61,395 nt of DNA, taken from the NCBI GenBank assembly GCA_902782305.1, contig CACZMV010000012.1, forward strand, positions 1-61,395, in the 5' to 3' direction. Shown here piece after piece: positions 19,628-28,715 of this stretch. The position numbers and the translations under genes were made by a program. The notes under the pieces were generated by a model, which saw only the letters and a program-made list of their open reading frames with translations, made no database searches and had not been told where the DNA came from. The stretch comes from an uncultured Prevotellaceae bacterium. Lineage in GTDB: Bacteria; Bacteroidota; Bacteroidia; Bacteroidales; Bacteroidaceae. The stretch's first letter is position 1, and each line of letters opens with the position of its first letter.

Positions 19628-20251
19628 ATGGCATTATTCAGTAAACAAAATAAGGAGGTTTTCACCAATCCGTTGAACCTCGACCATCCCATCTTGGGTC
19701 AGGTACTTGGTATCTGCTCTGCCCTAGCTGTTACTTCGCAACTGAAGCCAGCCATTGTGATGGGTCTCGCTGTGACGGTCATCACCGCCTTTGCGAATGT
19801 GATTATCTCAATCATCCGCAACACCATTCCTAACCGCATCCGTATTGTGGTTCAGCTGGTAGTGGTTGCTGCGTTGGTAACTATCGTTTCTCAGATTCTG
19901 AAAGCTTTCGCCTACGACGTCAGTGTTCAGCTCTCTGTGTATGTCGGTCTGATTATCACCAACTGTATCCTGATGGGTCGCCTCGAGGCGTTCGCCATGC
20001 AGAACAAGCCTTGGCCTTCGTTCCTCGATGGTGTTGGTAACGGTCTGGGCTACGCTATGATTCTGGTCATCGTGGGTGCCGTTCGTGAACTCCTCGGACG
20101 TGGTTCACTCTTAGGTTTCCAGATTATCCCTGATGCCTGCTACGACTTCGGCTATGTGAACAACGGTATGATGACGATGCCTGCTATGGCGCTGATTCTC
20201 GTGGGATGTGTGATTTGGGTTCATCGTGCGTACTTTTATAAGGAGAAATAA
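19628..20251 (+). CDS. nqrD: Na+-translocating NADH:quinone reductase subunit D
   Basis: 207 residues, about six membrane helices, of the NqrDE/RnfAE family. NqrD and NqrE are inverted homologues that together hold a membrane-embedded iron centre in the sodium path. NPLNLDHPILGQVLGICSALAVT and NCILMGRLEAFAM are characteristic, the Cys of NCILMGR being the conserved ligand. Spaced 3 nt from both neighbours. Confidence 0.96.
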   Translation: MALFSKQNKEVFTNPLNLDHPILGQVLGICSALAVTSQLKPAIVMGLAVTVITAFANVIISIIRNTIPNRIRIVVQLVVVAALVTIVSQILKAFAYDVSVQLSVYVGLIITNCILMGRLEAFAMQNKPWPSFLDGVGNGLGYAMILVIVGAVRELLGRGSLLGFQIIPDACYDFGYVNNGMMTMPAMALILVGCVIWVHRAYFYKEK

Positions 20252-20254
20252 GAT

Positions 20255-20881
20255 ATGGAACACGCAATATCATTACTATTCAGGTCGATCTTTGTCGACA
20301 ATATGATCTTCGCCTTCTTCCTCGGCATGTGCTCTTATCTGGCTGTGTCGAAGACCGTGAAGACTTCGTTAGGACTGGGATGTGCTGTGACCTTTGTGCT
20401 CACCGTTACCGTTCCTGTTAACTATCTGTTGCAAACCAAGGTGCTGGGTGATGGATGCTTGGTAGAAGGTGTAGACCTCTCATACCTCTCGTTCATCCTC
20501 TTCATTGCTGTGATTGCCGGTATGGTGCAGTTGGTTGAGATGACGGTCGAGAAGTACTCTCCCTCGCTCTATGCAGCGCTGGGTATCTTCCTGCCGCTGA
20601 TTGCCGTAAACTGCGCTATCATGGGTGCTTCGCTGTTCATGCAACAGCGCATCCTCATGGAGCCAACCAATTCGCAGGCTATCACCTCAGTGTGGGACGC
20701 TATCGTCTATGGCTTCGGTTCTGGTATCGGTTGGACACTGGCTATTGTTGCCTTAGGTGCCATCCGTGAGAAGATGCAGTACTCAGATGTTCCCAAACCC
20801 CTGCAGGGACTTGGCATTGTGTTTATCACCGTAGGCCTTATGGCTATGGCGATGATGTGTTTCTCTGGACTGAACATATAA
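20255..20881 (+). CDS. nqrE: Na+-translocating NADH:quinone reductase subunit E
   Basis: 208 residues, six membrane helices. Partner of NqrD in the intramembrane Fe site: [13 protein letters not shown] supplies one conserved Cys and [14 protein letters not shown] the other. Ends with the family's hydrophobic terminal helix. It is 33 nt from nqrF, a spacer that is extremely A-rich with a loose 7-nt period. Confidence 0.96.
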   Translation: MEHAISLLFRSIFVDNMIFAFFLGMCSYLAVSKTVKTSLGLGCAVTFVLTVTVPVNYLLQTKVLGDGCLVEGVDLSYLSFILFIAVIAGMVQLVEMTVEKYSPSLYAALGIFLPLIAVNCAIMGASLFMQQRILMEPTNSQAITSVWDAIVYGFGSGIGWTLAIVALGAIREKMQYSDVPKPLQGLGIVFITVGLMAMAMMCFSGLNI

Positions 20882-20914
20882 TAATTAAAGAATAAAAAAT
20901 AAAAGATTAAAAAT

Positions 20915-22183
20915 ATGGCTCAGTTTATAGCATATAGTATAGGGGTTTTCCTCCTGGTCATCATCCTTGTGGTGATTGTGCTGCTCGTGGCTAAGAAGTA
21001 TCTTTCGCCCAGTGGCAATGTGAATATTGAAATCAACGGCGACCGTACCATCTCTGTAGCTCAGGGTTCATCGCTGATGGCTACATTGAACGAGAACGGT
21101 GTATTCCTGCCCTCTGCTTGTGGTGGTAAGGCTTCGTGCGGTCAGTGTAAAGTACAAGTTCTTGAGGGTGGTGGCGAGATTCTCGACTCAGAGAAACCTC
21201 ACTTCTCTCGCAAAGAGATTAAGGCTGGCTGGCGTCTTGGATGTCAGTGTAAGGTGAAGGGCGACCTGAAGATTCACGTCGATGAGTCTATTCTGGGCGT
21301 TAAAGAGTACGAGTGCACCGTTATCTCCAACAAGAATGTGGCTACCTTCATCAAGGAGTTCAAAGTACAGCTTCCTGCTGGTGCCCACATGGACTTCCTG
21401 CCTGGTTCTTATGCTCAGATTAAGATTCCTGCTTTCGATTGCATCGACTACGATAAGGACTTCGATAAGAGTCTGATTGGCGATGAGTATCTGCCTTCAT
21501 GGGAGAAGTTCGGTTTGTTCCCCTTGAAGTGTAAGAACCCCGAGCCCACCATCCGTGCATACTCTATGGCAAACTATCCTGCCGAAGGTGATGTGTTCAT
21601 GTTGACCGTTCGTATCGCTACACCTCCGTTCAAGGCCGACAAGAGTGGCTTCATGGAGGTGAACCCAGGTATCGCATCGTCGTACATCTTCTCTTTGAAG
21701 CCTGGCGATAAGGTGATTATGAGTGGTCCTTATGGCGACTTCCACCCACACTTCGACTCGAAGAAGGAGATGATTTGGGTTGGTGGTGGTGCTGGTATGG
21801 CTCCTCTGCGCGCTCAGATCATGCACATGACCAAGACGCTGCATACCACCGATCGTGAGATGCACTATTTCTATGGTGCTCGTGCACTGAACGAGGTATT
21901 CTATCTCGACGACTTCCTGGGCTTGGAAAAAGAGTATCCTAACTTCCACTTCCACTTGGCTCTGGACCGTCCTGATCCTGCAGCCGATGCAGCTGGAGTC
22001 AAGTACACTCCGGGCTTCGTCCATCAGGTCATGCTGAACACCTATCTGAAGGACCACGAGGCTCCCGAGGATATCGAGTACTACATGTGCGGCCCTGGCC
22101 CCATGTCGAAGGCCGTGGTTTCCATGCTCGACTCTTTGGGCGTAGAACCCGAAAGCATCATGTACGATAACTTCGGAGGCTAA
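20915..22183 (+). CDS. nqrF: Na+-translocating NADH:quinone reductase subunit F
   Basis: 422 residues. Electron entry subunit: oxidises NADH and passes electrons through FAD and a [2Fe-2S] cluster. Membrane anchor at residues ~5-26; cluster ligands C69, C75, C78 and C110; FAD-binding RAYSMANYP; NADH-binding VGGGAGMAPLR; C-terminal YYMCGPGPM. All expected residues are present. Last subunit of the operon, with deoD following after a 69-nt spacer that holds a dispersed repeat. Confidence 0.97.
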   Translation: MAQFIAYSIGVFLLVIILVVIVLLVAKKYLSPSGNVNIEINGDRTISVAQGSSLMATLNENGVFLPSACGGKASCGQCKVQVLEGGGEILDSEKPHFSRKEIKAGWRLGCQCKVKGDLKIHVDESILGVKEYECTVISNKNVATFIKEFKVQLPAGAHMDFLPGSYAQIKIPAFDCIDYDKDFDKSLIGDEYLPSWEKFGLFPLKCKNPEPTIRAYSMANYPAEGDVFMLTVRIATPPFKADKSGFMEVNPGIASSYIFSLKPGDKVIMSGPYGDFHPHFDSKKEMIWVGGGAGMAPLRAQIMHMTKTLHTTDREMHYFYGARALNEVFYLDDFLGLEKEYPNFHFHLALDRPDPAADAAGVKYTPGFVHQVMLNTYLKDHEAPEDIEYYMCGPGPMSKAVVSMLDSLGVEPESIMYDNFGG

Positions 22184-22189
22184 TTATTA

Positions 22190-22251
22190 AGTTCTTAGAC
22201 CTAAAGGTCAAAGTGACCAAGGTCGATTAAAAAGTTTAAAGTTCAATGTTC
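22190..22251 (+). repeat. Intergenic repeat, copy 1, plus three heptads before deoD
   Basis: Bases 22190-22246 match the reverse complement of 28646-28702 at about 52 of 57 positions. The core has alternating GACC/GGTC half-sites able to form small hairpins. It runs into three 7-nt units, AAAGTTT, AAAGTTC and AATGTTC (22231-22251), one base from the deoD ATG. Confidence 0.8.
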
Positions 22252-22252
22252 T

Positions 22253-22960
22253 ATGGCTAAGACTCCAACTCCCCATATCGGGGCTCAGTACGGCGAAATT
22301 GCCGAGACTGTCATCATGGCGGGCGACCCGCTGCGTGTGAAACTCATGGCCGAGAAATATCTCGACGATGCAGTATGTTTTAATCAAGTGCGTGGCATGC
22401 TGGGCTTCACCGGCACCTACAAGGGCAAGCGCGTCAGCGTGATGGGTCACGGCATGGGCATGGCCTCTATCGGCATCTACACCTACGAGCTGTATAACTT
22501 CTACGATGTCAAGACCATCATCCGCGTGGGTTCTGCCGGTTCTATCAACAACGACTTGCACATCGGTGATTTGGCCATTGCCATGGGCGCCTGCACCAAC
22601 AGCAACTATGCTGCACAGTACGAGTTACCAGGCGACTTTGCACCCATCGGTGACTTCGACCTCATTCGCAAGGCTGTCGAGTCGTGTGAGAAGTTCGGCT
22701 ACCACTACAAGGTGGGCAACGTCCTGTCGTCATCCATGTTCTACCACGAGAATCCACACACCGATAAGTGGATTAACATGAATGTCATGGCCGTCGAGAT
22801 GGAGATTGCCGCCCTCTACATGAACGCCGCCCGTTCGGGCAAGCGCGCCCTAGGCATCTGCACCATCTCCGACCACATCCTGACAGGTGAGGAGACGACT
22901 GCCGAGGAGCGTCAGAACAACTTTACGCACATGATGGACGTCGCATTCTCGCTCGTCTGA
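22253..22960 (+). CDS. deoD: Purine nucleoside phosphorylase, DeoD type
   Basis: 235 residues. Phosphorolysis of purine (deoxy)nucleosides to base and (deoxy)ribose-1-phosphate, normally a cytoplasmic hexamer. N-terminal [23 protein letters not shown] is the DeoD signature; VGSAGSI holds phosphate-binding residues, [14 protein letters not shown] binds ribose, and the catalytic Asp lies in CTISDHI. It is the last gene before a strong terminator and probably read through from nqrF, as no separate promoter was found. Confidence 0.95.
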   Translation: MAKTPTPHIGAQYGEIAETVIMAGDPLRVKLMAEKYLDDAVCFNQVRGMLGFTGTYKGKRVSVMGHGMGMASIGIYTYELYNFYDVKTIIRVGSAGSINNDLHIGDLAIAMGACTNSNYAAQYELPGDFAPIGDFDLIRKAVESCEKFGYHYKVGNVLSSSMFYHENPHTDKWINMNVMAVEMEIAALYMNAARSGKRALGICTISDHILTGEETTAEERQNNFTHMMDVAFSLV

Positions 22961-22978
22961 GAATGCCTCCTATAACCC

Positions 22979-23021
22979 AACCGCCCCACTGTCCCTTTCG
23001 AAAAGGCAATGGGGTGGTTTT
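22979..23021. terminator. Terminator between convergent deoD and recQ
   Basis: Ten-pair stem AACCGCCCCA (22979-22988) with TGGGGTGGTT (23010-23019), including one G-T wobble, an inner CCTTT/AAAGG pairing, and a T-run on the plus strand. The opposite strand has AACC/GGTT ends without a clean T-run, so it serves mainly the nqr-deoD operon. Confidence 0.8.
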
Positions 23022-23034
23022 CATTTGTAACGAC

Positions 23035-24996
23035 CTAAGTAGTGGCTCGCTGCAGATAGCCGTCTTGCTGGAACACATATTCCTCACGTATCAAGAGGGC
23101 GAGAGTAGCGTTAATATCTTGTGAAGGATAAGGCAGGCGAGCCAATTCAGTAATGTGATGAGGCTTGTCGTCAGCAAGAATACTAAGAATCTGTTGACGC
23201 AGGGAATCATCGTTTTTAGCAGAAGACAGGCAGACATCACACTGTCCACAGTCATGAGATGTGGTCTCGCCAAAGTAAGCCAACAATTGGCGCGAACGGC
23301 ACTTATCGTCACTTTGGGCATAATGGAGCATGGCATGAATGCGCTCACGATATTGTGTGAGACGGTCTTCATACACATCACGATGCAACTGGATATGCTC
23401 TGCATCCTCACGTCGCTGTATGTATCGGATGGAAGGCACATTACGACGAGGAATGAAGTGGAGCAAATGGCGCTGGGAGAGTGCTTTCAGCACATCGTAG
23501 GTCTTAGGCTGGGTAAGTCCGGCTTGTTGAGCTACAATGCTCTCGTCAATATAACCATAGTCGGCAAAAAGGCCTCCGTAATTACGTAATAGAGATATGA
23601 TGACACGTTCCTCGTCAGGAGATACTTGTTCCAGGCGGTATAGATCTTCACGACCTACAAGGAAACGCACACGAGCCTGATTGTCAGCTTCTTCGTCATA
23701 TTCCAGATAACCAGCACGCTGAAGCAACTGCAGGGCGGAATGAACCTGGATGGGGAAATGGTGGAAACGACGACAGAACTCCTCGATGTTGAACTCGCGA
23801 GCCACACCATAACCATCGCCCGTAGCTATCTGATAATAGTAGGCCAAGTGCTCGTATACTTTTCGGATATAGTCCTTGTCAGGGAAGGTATCTACAATGC
23901 GCTTCTCCAGTTTGGCATGATCGCTATTGTTATACAGCAAGATGGCACGTGCGGGCTTCCCGTCACGACCAGCACGACCAGCTTCCTGGAAATAAGCCTC
24001 AATGGAATCAGGGCATTCGTAGTGTACAACCAAGCGGACGTCAGGTTTGTCAATACCCATGCCAAAAGCATTGGTAGCTACCATGATACGTGTTCGGTCG
24101 TGTTGCCAGTCGCGCTGTCTTTCGTCTTTCTGGGCATGGTCCAGTCCTGCGTGGTAGAAAGTAGCGCTAAAACCTGCATCCGTCAGGTGCTCGGCTATCT
24201 CACGAGCATGGCGACGACTGCGAACGTAGATAATGGCAGAACCCTCGTAGATTTCAAACAGATGAATCAGTTCGTTCAGCTTGTCGTCCGAATGGCTGAC
24301 GAGGTAGGCAAGATTCTTGCGCTCGAAGGACATGCGGAAGACGTTGAACTTTCTTGCGTCCCGTTGGTAGCAAGCGTCCTTCGGCCGAGCGGAACTTTGA
24401 GGTTTTGATTTTGAACTATCATCTTTGGGGGATGAAAGCTTATCGCAGATATCACTGACTACTGCAGGAGTAGCAGTGGCTGTAAGTGCCAATACTGGTA
24501 CATGAGGGTGAAGGGTTCTGATATTGGCAATCTCCAGATAAGAGGGACGGAAATCATAACCCCACTGCGAAATGCAATGTGCCTCATCGACCGTGATGAA
24601 CGACACATTCATGTGGCGCAACTTGGTCTGAAAGAGTTGGGAAGAGAGTCGCTCAGGCGATACATAGAGCAACTTCACGCCTCCAAAGACACAATTCTCA
24701 AGGATGCGCAATATCTCTTCGTGCTGTTGTCCGCTATAGATAGCTTCTGCCCGAATACCCAACTGATGGAGGTGGTGAACCTGGTCTTTCATCAAGGCGA
24801 TGAGGGGAGTGACTACAATGCAAACGCCCTCCATGGCCAGTGCTGGCACCTGAAAGGTAATGGACTTACCACCACCCGTAGGCATCAGTCCCATGGTGTC
24901 GTGACCACTTCCTATGGACTCGATGATTTCACGCTGAATACCACGGAAATCATCATAGCCCCAGTATTGTTTAAGTATCTGCCTATAATTACTCAT
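23035..24996 (-). CDS. recQ: ATP-dependent DNA helicase RecQ
   Basis: 653 residues. 3'-5' superfamily-2 helicase. Seen: Walker A MPTGGGKS, DEAH in VDEAHCISQWGYDF, TATATP, motif VI QEAGRAGRDG, and the RQC zinc site with C...CGQCDVC near residues 575-590. The C-terminal part is short, without a recognisable HRDC domain. Between the two helicase lobes is a low-complexity insert (SSPKDDSSKSKPQSSARPKD) encoded by heptad-repeat DNA (24396-24430). It overlaps the end of recJ by 8 nt, forming a recJ-recQ pair. Confidence 0.95.
   Translation of the reverse strand: MSNYRQILKQYWGYDDFRGIQREIIESIGSGHDTMGLMPTGGGKSITFQVPALAMEGVCIVVTPLIALMKDQVHHLHQLGIRAEAIYSGQQHEEILRILENCVFGGVKLLYVSPERLSSQLFQTKLRHMNVSFITVDEAHCISQWGYDFRPSYLEIANIRTLHPHVPVLALTATATPAVVSDICDKLSSPKDDSSKSKPQSSARPKDACYQRDARKFNVFRMSFERKNLAYLVSHSDDKLNELIHLFEIYEGSAIIYVRSRRHAREIAEHLTDAGFSATFYHAGLDHAQKDERQRDWQHDRTRIMVATNAFGMGIDKPDVRLVVHYECPDSIEAYFQEAGRAGRDGKPARAILLYNNSDHAKLEKRIVDTFPDKDYIRKVYEHLAYYYQIATGDGYGVAREFNIEEFCRRFHHFPIQVHSALQLLQRAGYLEYDEEADNQARVRFLVGREDLYRLEQVSPDEERVIISLLRNYGGLFADYGYIDESIVAQQAGLTQPKTYDVLKALSQRHLLHFIPRRNVPSIRYIQRREDAEHIQLHRDVYEDRLTQYRERIHAMLHYAQSDDKCRSRQLLAYFGETTSHDCGQCDVCLSSAKNDDSLRQQILSILADDKPHHITELARLPYPSQDINATLALLIREEYVFQQDGYLQRATT
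24396..24430. repeat. Heptanucleotide array inside recQ
   Basis: Five consecutive 7-nt units on the plus strand: TTTGAGG, TTTTGAT, TTTGAAC, TATCATC, TTTGGGG. They resemble the AAAGTTC heptads seen between genes. They encode part of a non-conserved linker of RecQ. Confidence 0.6.
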
Positions 24997-26713
24997 CCTC
25001 AGAAGGTCGGATGTCCTCTATCTGCAACTGCACCTCGCCACGCTTGTAGGTATTCTCCTCAATGGTATAGACAATGTCGAACGAGCGCTTGCTCTTGATA
25101 TATCGAGCTGCAGCAGACTGTCCGAAGGCAATACCGTTCATGACCACTGCCGATTTAGAATCAACCAGTTCCAATTTGATATGCTCTTGGTGGCGACCTA
25201 CTACCTTTGAGGTACCATAGTCATAGACATTACGGGTAATGAACAATGGCTTGGCATTGCCTGGTCCATGAGGAGCCAGACGCTTCAACTCGTTCAACAG
25301 CCGTTTGTTGATATCGTGGAAATCCAGTTCAAGATCAATGTCGAGCGTCTGTTGCGTCTGTTCAGGCAGGATGTGACTATTGACATATTCCTGGAAACGA
25401 CGACGGAACTCAGGGATATTCTCCTGACGAAGGGTCAGTCCTACGGCATAGGTGTGACCACCAAAGTTTTCCAACAAATCACGACACGACTTGACGGCAT
25501 CGTATACGTCGAAGCCAGCTACAGAACGCGCAGAGCCAGAGGCCATACCATCAATGACAGTCAGCACAACGGTAGGACGGAAATATAGTTCGGTTAAGCG
25601 TGAAGCCACAATACCTACCACACCTTTTTTCCAACCTTCGTCGTAAAGCACGATGCTCTGCATGTGACGCTGACTCTCCAAGCGAGCTACAATCTCGTTG
25701 GCCTCTTCCGTCATCTGCTTGTCCACATCCTTGCGCTGTTCGTTGTATTCATTGATGCGGGTGGCTTCTGTCAATGCTTTCTGCAAGTCACGCTCCACCA
25801 ACAGCTCCACAGCTTCCTTACCATTCTGCATACGTCCTGAAGCATTGATGCGTGGCCCAATCTTAAACACGATATCACTCATGGTAAGCTCGCGATTGGT
25901 AAGCCCGCAGATTTCAATGATAGCCTTTAGACCAATGCTGGGACTTTGGTTCAACTGCTTCAGACCATGGAAGGCCAGAATGCGGTTTTCGCCCTCTACA
26001 GGCACCAGGTCGGCAGCAATGGACACTGCACAGAAGTCGAGTAGGGGAATGAGACGAGAGAAAGGAATGCCATTGTTCTTGGCAAATGCCTGCATCAATT
26101 TGAAACCGACACCACAACCACAAAGCTGTTTGAAAGGATAGGTCGAGTCTCTGCGCTTGGGGTTCAGAATGGCCACGGCAGGTGGCAATTCATCGTCAGG
26201 CTCGTGATGATCGCAGATAATGAAATCAATGCCACGCTGTTTGGCATAGGCTATCTCTTCGATTGCCTTGATGCCACAGTCGAGCACGATAATGAGTTTA
26301 ACACCTGTTTCTGCTGCAAAGTCTATACCCTGACGACTTACTCCGTAACCCTCGCCTTCGCGATTGGGAATGTAATAGTCGATGTTGGAATAGAACTGTT
26401 GCAGAAACTTGTAGACCAATGCTACCGCCGTACACCCGTCCACGTCGTAGTCGCCATATACCATGATGCGCTCTTTGCGCCCCATCGCATCGTTCAGGCG
26501 ATCTACGGCTACGTCCATGTCATTCATCAGGAAGGGGTCAATCAGCTCGTTTAACATCGGACGGAAGAATCGCTTTGCTGCGCTCTCCGTCTTAATGCCA
26601 CGCTGAATGAGTAGGCCTGCCAGAACGGGACTCATCCCGATCTTTTCGGCCAATTCCTTAGCCGCCTGTTGTTTCTCTGGTGTAGGTGGTTCGTAATTCC
26701 ATTTAAATTGCAT
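24989..26713 (-). CDS. recJ: Single-stranded-DNA-specific exonuclease RecJ
   Basis: 574 residues. 5'-3' exonuclease acting with RecQ in the RecF pathway and mismatch repair. DHH-family motifs: YGDYDVDGCTA, LDCGIKAIEE, DHHEPDDELPPA, GCGVGFKLMQAF; DHHA1 motif near FGGHTYAVGLTL; C-terminal OB-like domain. The 8-nt overlap with recQ suggests translational coupling. A perfect palindrome directly downstream of the predicted transcription start may regulate it. Confidence 0.96.
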   Translation of the reverse strand: MQFKWNYEPPTPEKQQAAKELAEKIGMSPVLAGLLIQRGIKTESAAKRFFRPMLNELIDPFLMNDMDVAVDRLNDAMGRKERIMVYGDYDVDGCTAVALVYKFLQQFYSNIDYYIPNREGEGYGVSRQGIDFAAETGVKLIIVLDCGIKAIEEIAYAKQRGIDFIICDHHEPDDELPPAVAILNPKRRDSTYPFKQLCGCGVGFKLMQAFAKNNGIPFSRLIPLLDFCAVSIAADLVPVEGENRILAFHGLKQLNQSPSIGLKAIIEICGLTNRELTMSDIVFKIGPRINASGRMQNGKEAVELLVERDLQKALTEATRINEYNEQRKDVDKQMTEEANEIVARLESQRHMQSIVLYDEGWKKGVVGIVASRLTELYFRPTVVLTVIDGMASGSARSVAGFDVYDAVKSCRDLLENFGGHTYAVGLTLRQENIPEFRRRFQEYVNSHILPEQTQQTLDIDLELDFHDINKRLLNELKRLAPHGPGNAKPLFITRNVYDYGTSKVVGRHQEHIKLELVDSKSAVVMNGIAFGQSAAARYIKSKRSFDIVYTIEENTYKRGEVQLQIEDIRPSEDE

Positions 26714-26747
26714 TTATATTTGTTTTTATTTTCTTTCGTCTCAGGGG

Positions 26748-26771
26748 TATTGTGTACTTAAGTACATAATA
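26748..26771. promoter_or_regulatory. Palindromic operator candidate upstream of recJ
   Basis: TGTACTTAAGTACA is a perfect 14-bp palindrome (26753-26766), extended to TATT/AATA arms with one mismatch on each side. It starts just after the -7 box TAACTTTG (minus strand, 26785-26778), so it covers about +1 to +24 of recJ mRNA. Confidence 0.55.
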
Positions 26772-26799
26772 CGAGGTCAAAGTTACGAAGAAAAAACAG

Positions 26800-26846
26800 A
26801 AAAACGGAACATACTGTAGATTTTTTAACAGTTATATTCCGTTTTT
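26800..26846 (-). terminator. Terminator of the sugar-acid operon
   Basis: The far arms AAAAACGGAA (26800-26809) and TTCCGTTTTT (26837-26846) form a 10-bp stem with a smaller inner CTGT/ACAG pairing. Read leftward the stem is followed by further T-rich sequence (26796-26791). It lies 26 nt past the yhcH-like stop and may act in both directions. Confidence 0.65.
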
Positions 26847-26871
26847 ATCATTTATAATGGATTGCGAACAT

Positions 26872-27477
26872 TTACTCCACGTAGTCCATCTTAACCACGA
26901 TGACCCTGATTTTCTGGTCTTTCTTCTTGGTTTGAACCTTGGCGATATGCCAGTCGGAGGGGAAGAAAATGACAAACTGACCCGCTTTGACATTGAAGAA
27001 GTTGGTCTTCTCCTTCACATAGTTATAGCGCATCACATCCTTCTTTTCGTCATATGGAACACTGATAGTACTGGTGTTGTGATCGAGTAGGGCAAAGCCT
27101 TCCGTGCCTTTTACGACTATCATAAAGTCAATTTTCTTCTTGTGACTTTCTGTGTTGCGCTTCTCCAAAGGACTGTTCTCTGAGTCTTCCACACTTGCCA
27201 TCAGGGTTGAGTTGGGAATGGGTTGCTTGCCCTTTGGTATATTCTCTAAATCGGTATCTTGAAGCCATTGGAATAGTGTGTTCCATTGTTTTGTATTCTT
27301 CTGATACTGAGAATAAAACTCTTCTATGCTCAATGATTTATGAGGCTTTGCTTTCGTGAAGCCATTGCGCCATTCTCCCTTCTTCATCCATTGACAAGCT
27401 TCTTTGTTGGTTTGTGCTGAAACGACAAGCGCCAGCATAATCAAGATAAGGATGTTGATAACTTTTTTCATATACAT
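26872..27477 (-). CDS. YhcH/YjgK/YiaL family protein with signal peptide
   Basis: 201 residues: a clear signal peptide (hydrophobic ILILIMLALVV, then SAQ) and a cupin-like YhcH domain. Family motifs: FMIVVKGTEGFALLDH, the PYDEKKDVMRYN block and FVIFFPSDWHIAKV, whose His is probably a metal ligand. Cytoplasmic homologues (NanQ, EbgC) act as sugar anomerases or epimerases; here the protein is exported, which is less usual. Last gene of the sugar-acid operon, its start overlapping the UxaA-like gene by 10 nt. Substrate unknown. Confidence 0.82.
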   Translation of the reverse strand: MYMKKVINILILIMLALVVSAQTNKEACQWMKKGEWRNGFTKAKPHKSLSIEEFYSQYQKNTKQWNTLFQWLQDTDLENIPKGKQPIPNSTLMASVEDSENSPLEKRNTESHKKKIDFMIVVKGTEGFALLDHNTSTISVPYDEKKDVMRYNYVKEKTNFFNVKAGQFVIFFPSDWHIAKVQTKKKDQKIRVIVVKMDYVE

Positions 27478-28640
27478 GTTTTTTGAAATGATTTATATAC
27501 TAAACTATATTCACGATGTCCCAACTGCTCAGACTTCGTAGGATTACCAGAGGCCGTCTGCTCGATGCAACGTAATAGTTGGTTACGAACTTCTTCAAAC
27601 GTAAGACCCTCCGTCACGATGGCTCCAGCATTGATATCCATGTCTTCTGTCATGTGCTGATAGGTAATGGGGTTGGAGCAAACCTTTACGACAGGGGATA
27701 TGGCTGAGCCTGCCACAGACCCTCGTCCTGTTGTATAGAGCACCAAGTGACAACCACACGCTATCATCTCCATAATTTCAGCGTTGTCGTTGATATTGGG
27801 AAATCCCCAACGAGCCTCTCCGTCGGGCACTACATCCATCATCCATAGTCCTGGCGTATTGGGCACCAGACCCGGGTAGGTGAGTCCTTGTATGGGGCGC
27901 GAACCACTCTTGCAATACGACCCTAACGATTTCTCCTCGATGGTAGTCAGTCCCCCCGTGGCGTTACCTGCCGAGAAACTGTCATGTCCCATCTGCTTGT
28001 AGTATTTATCCGCCTTGACAATACAATTGTATAGTTGTACTCCTATTTCTGGCGTAATGGCTCGTTCTTGCAACAATTGTTCGCAACCGATCAGTTCGCC
28101 TGGTTCCTCAAAGATACAGGTGGCTCCTTGGTCTACAAGATAATCGAACGTACAACCCACTGAAGGATTGGCAGTGATACCACTATATCCATCAGACCCC
28201 CCACAGACAGTGCCTATCACAAGGTCAGACCATTGCATATCAACGGTGGGCACGTCAACGATGGCTTGCTGCATCCTGCTTACCTCACTGATGCCTTTTT
28301 GAATAGATGCCTGTGTGCCCCCTTCTTCCTGGATAACAATCAGGGAGGCCGGTCGTCCACTCTCTTGAATATCATGCAAAAGACGATGGCGCTGGAAATT
28401 CTCACAGCCTAATGACACCAGCAATACAGCCCCCACATTCGGATGGGTGCATAACTGGCGCATCATCAGCTCTGCATAGTCGTTAGGAGCACATCCGCTA
28501 AAACCTATCAGGTGAACGTCCTCGTCCTGAAAGTGCTGGGCGATGCGTGCTGCCACATGGTGTGCACACTCCACCAGATAGGTTACCACAACGACATTGC
28601 GAATACCTTTGCGACCGTCTTTTCGCAAGAATCCACGCAT
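27468..28640 (-). CDS. UxaA/GarD-type dehydratase, large domain only
   Basis: 390 residues matching the C-terminal domain of altronate/galactarate dehydratases: GFLRKDGRKGIRNVVVVTYLVECAHHVA, GCSGCAPNDY-like Cys segment, GGSDGYSGITANPS, and TGRGSVAGSAISPVVKVCSN. The N-terminal SAF domain (about 90 residues) of full-length UxaA is absent and no separate small subunit is encoded nearby. Known relatives dehydrate aldonates or aldarates to 2-keto-3-deoxy acids using iron. The start is placed at 28640, directly after three AAAGTTC-type heptads. Exact sugar acid unknown. Confidence 0.82.
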   Translation of the reverse strand: MRGFLRKDGRKGIRNVVVVTYLVECAHHVAARIAQHFQDEDVHLIGFSGCAPNDYAELMMRQLCTHPNVGAVLLVSLGCENFQRHRLLHDIQESGRPASLIVIQEEGGTQASIQKGISEVSRMQQAIVDVPTVDMQWSDLVIGTVCGGSDGYSGITANPSVGCTFDYLVDQGATCIFEEPGELIGCEQLLQERAITPEIGVQLYNCIVKADKYYKQMGHDSFSAGNATGGLTTIEEKSLGSYCKSGSRPIQGLTYPGLVPNTPGLWMMDVVPDGEARWGFPNINDNAEIMEMIACGCHLVLYTTGRGSVAGSAISPVVKVCSNPITYQHMTEDMDINAGAIVTEGLTFEEVRNQLLRCIEQTASGNPTKSEQLGHREYSLVYKSFQKTCI

Positions 28641-28711
28641 AGACTTTGAACTTTGAAGTTTATAATCGACCTTGGTCGCTTTGACCTTCAGGTCTAAGAA
28701 CTTTGAACTTT
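28641..28711 (-). repeat. Intergenic repeat, copy 2, flanked by heptads
   Basis: Reverse-oriented partner of 22190-22246. On the minus strand it is preceded by two AAAGTTC units (28711-28698) and followed by AAACTTC, AAAGTTC and AAAGTCT (28661-28641), the last abutting the ATG at 28640. It lies between two genes of one operon. Confidence 0.8.
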
Positions 28712-28715
28712 ATGA

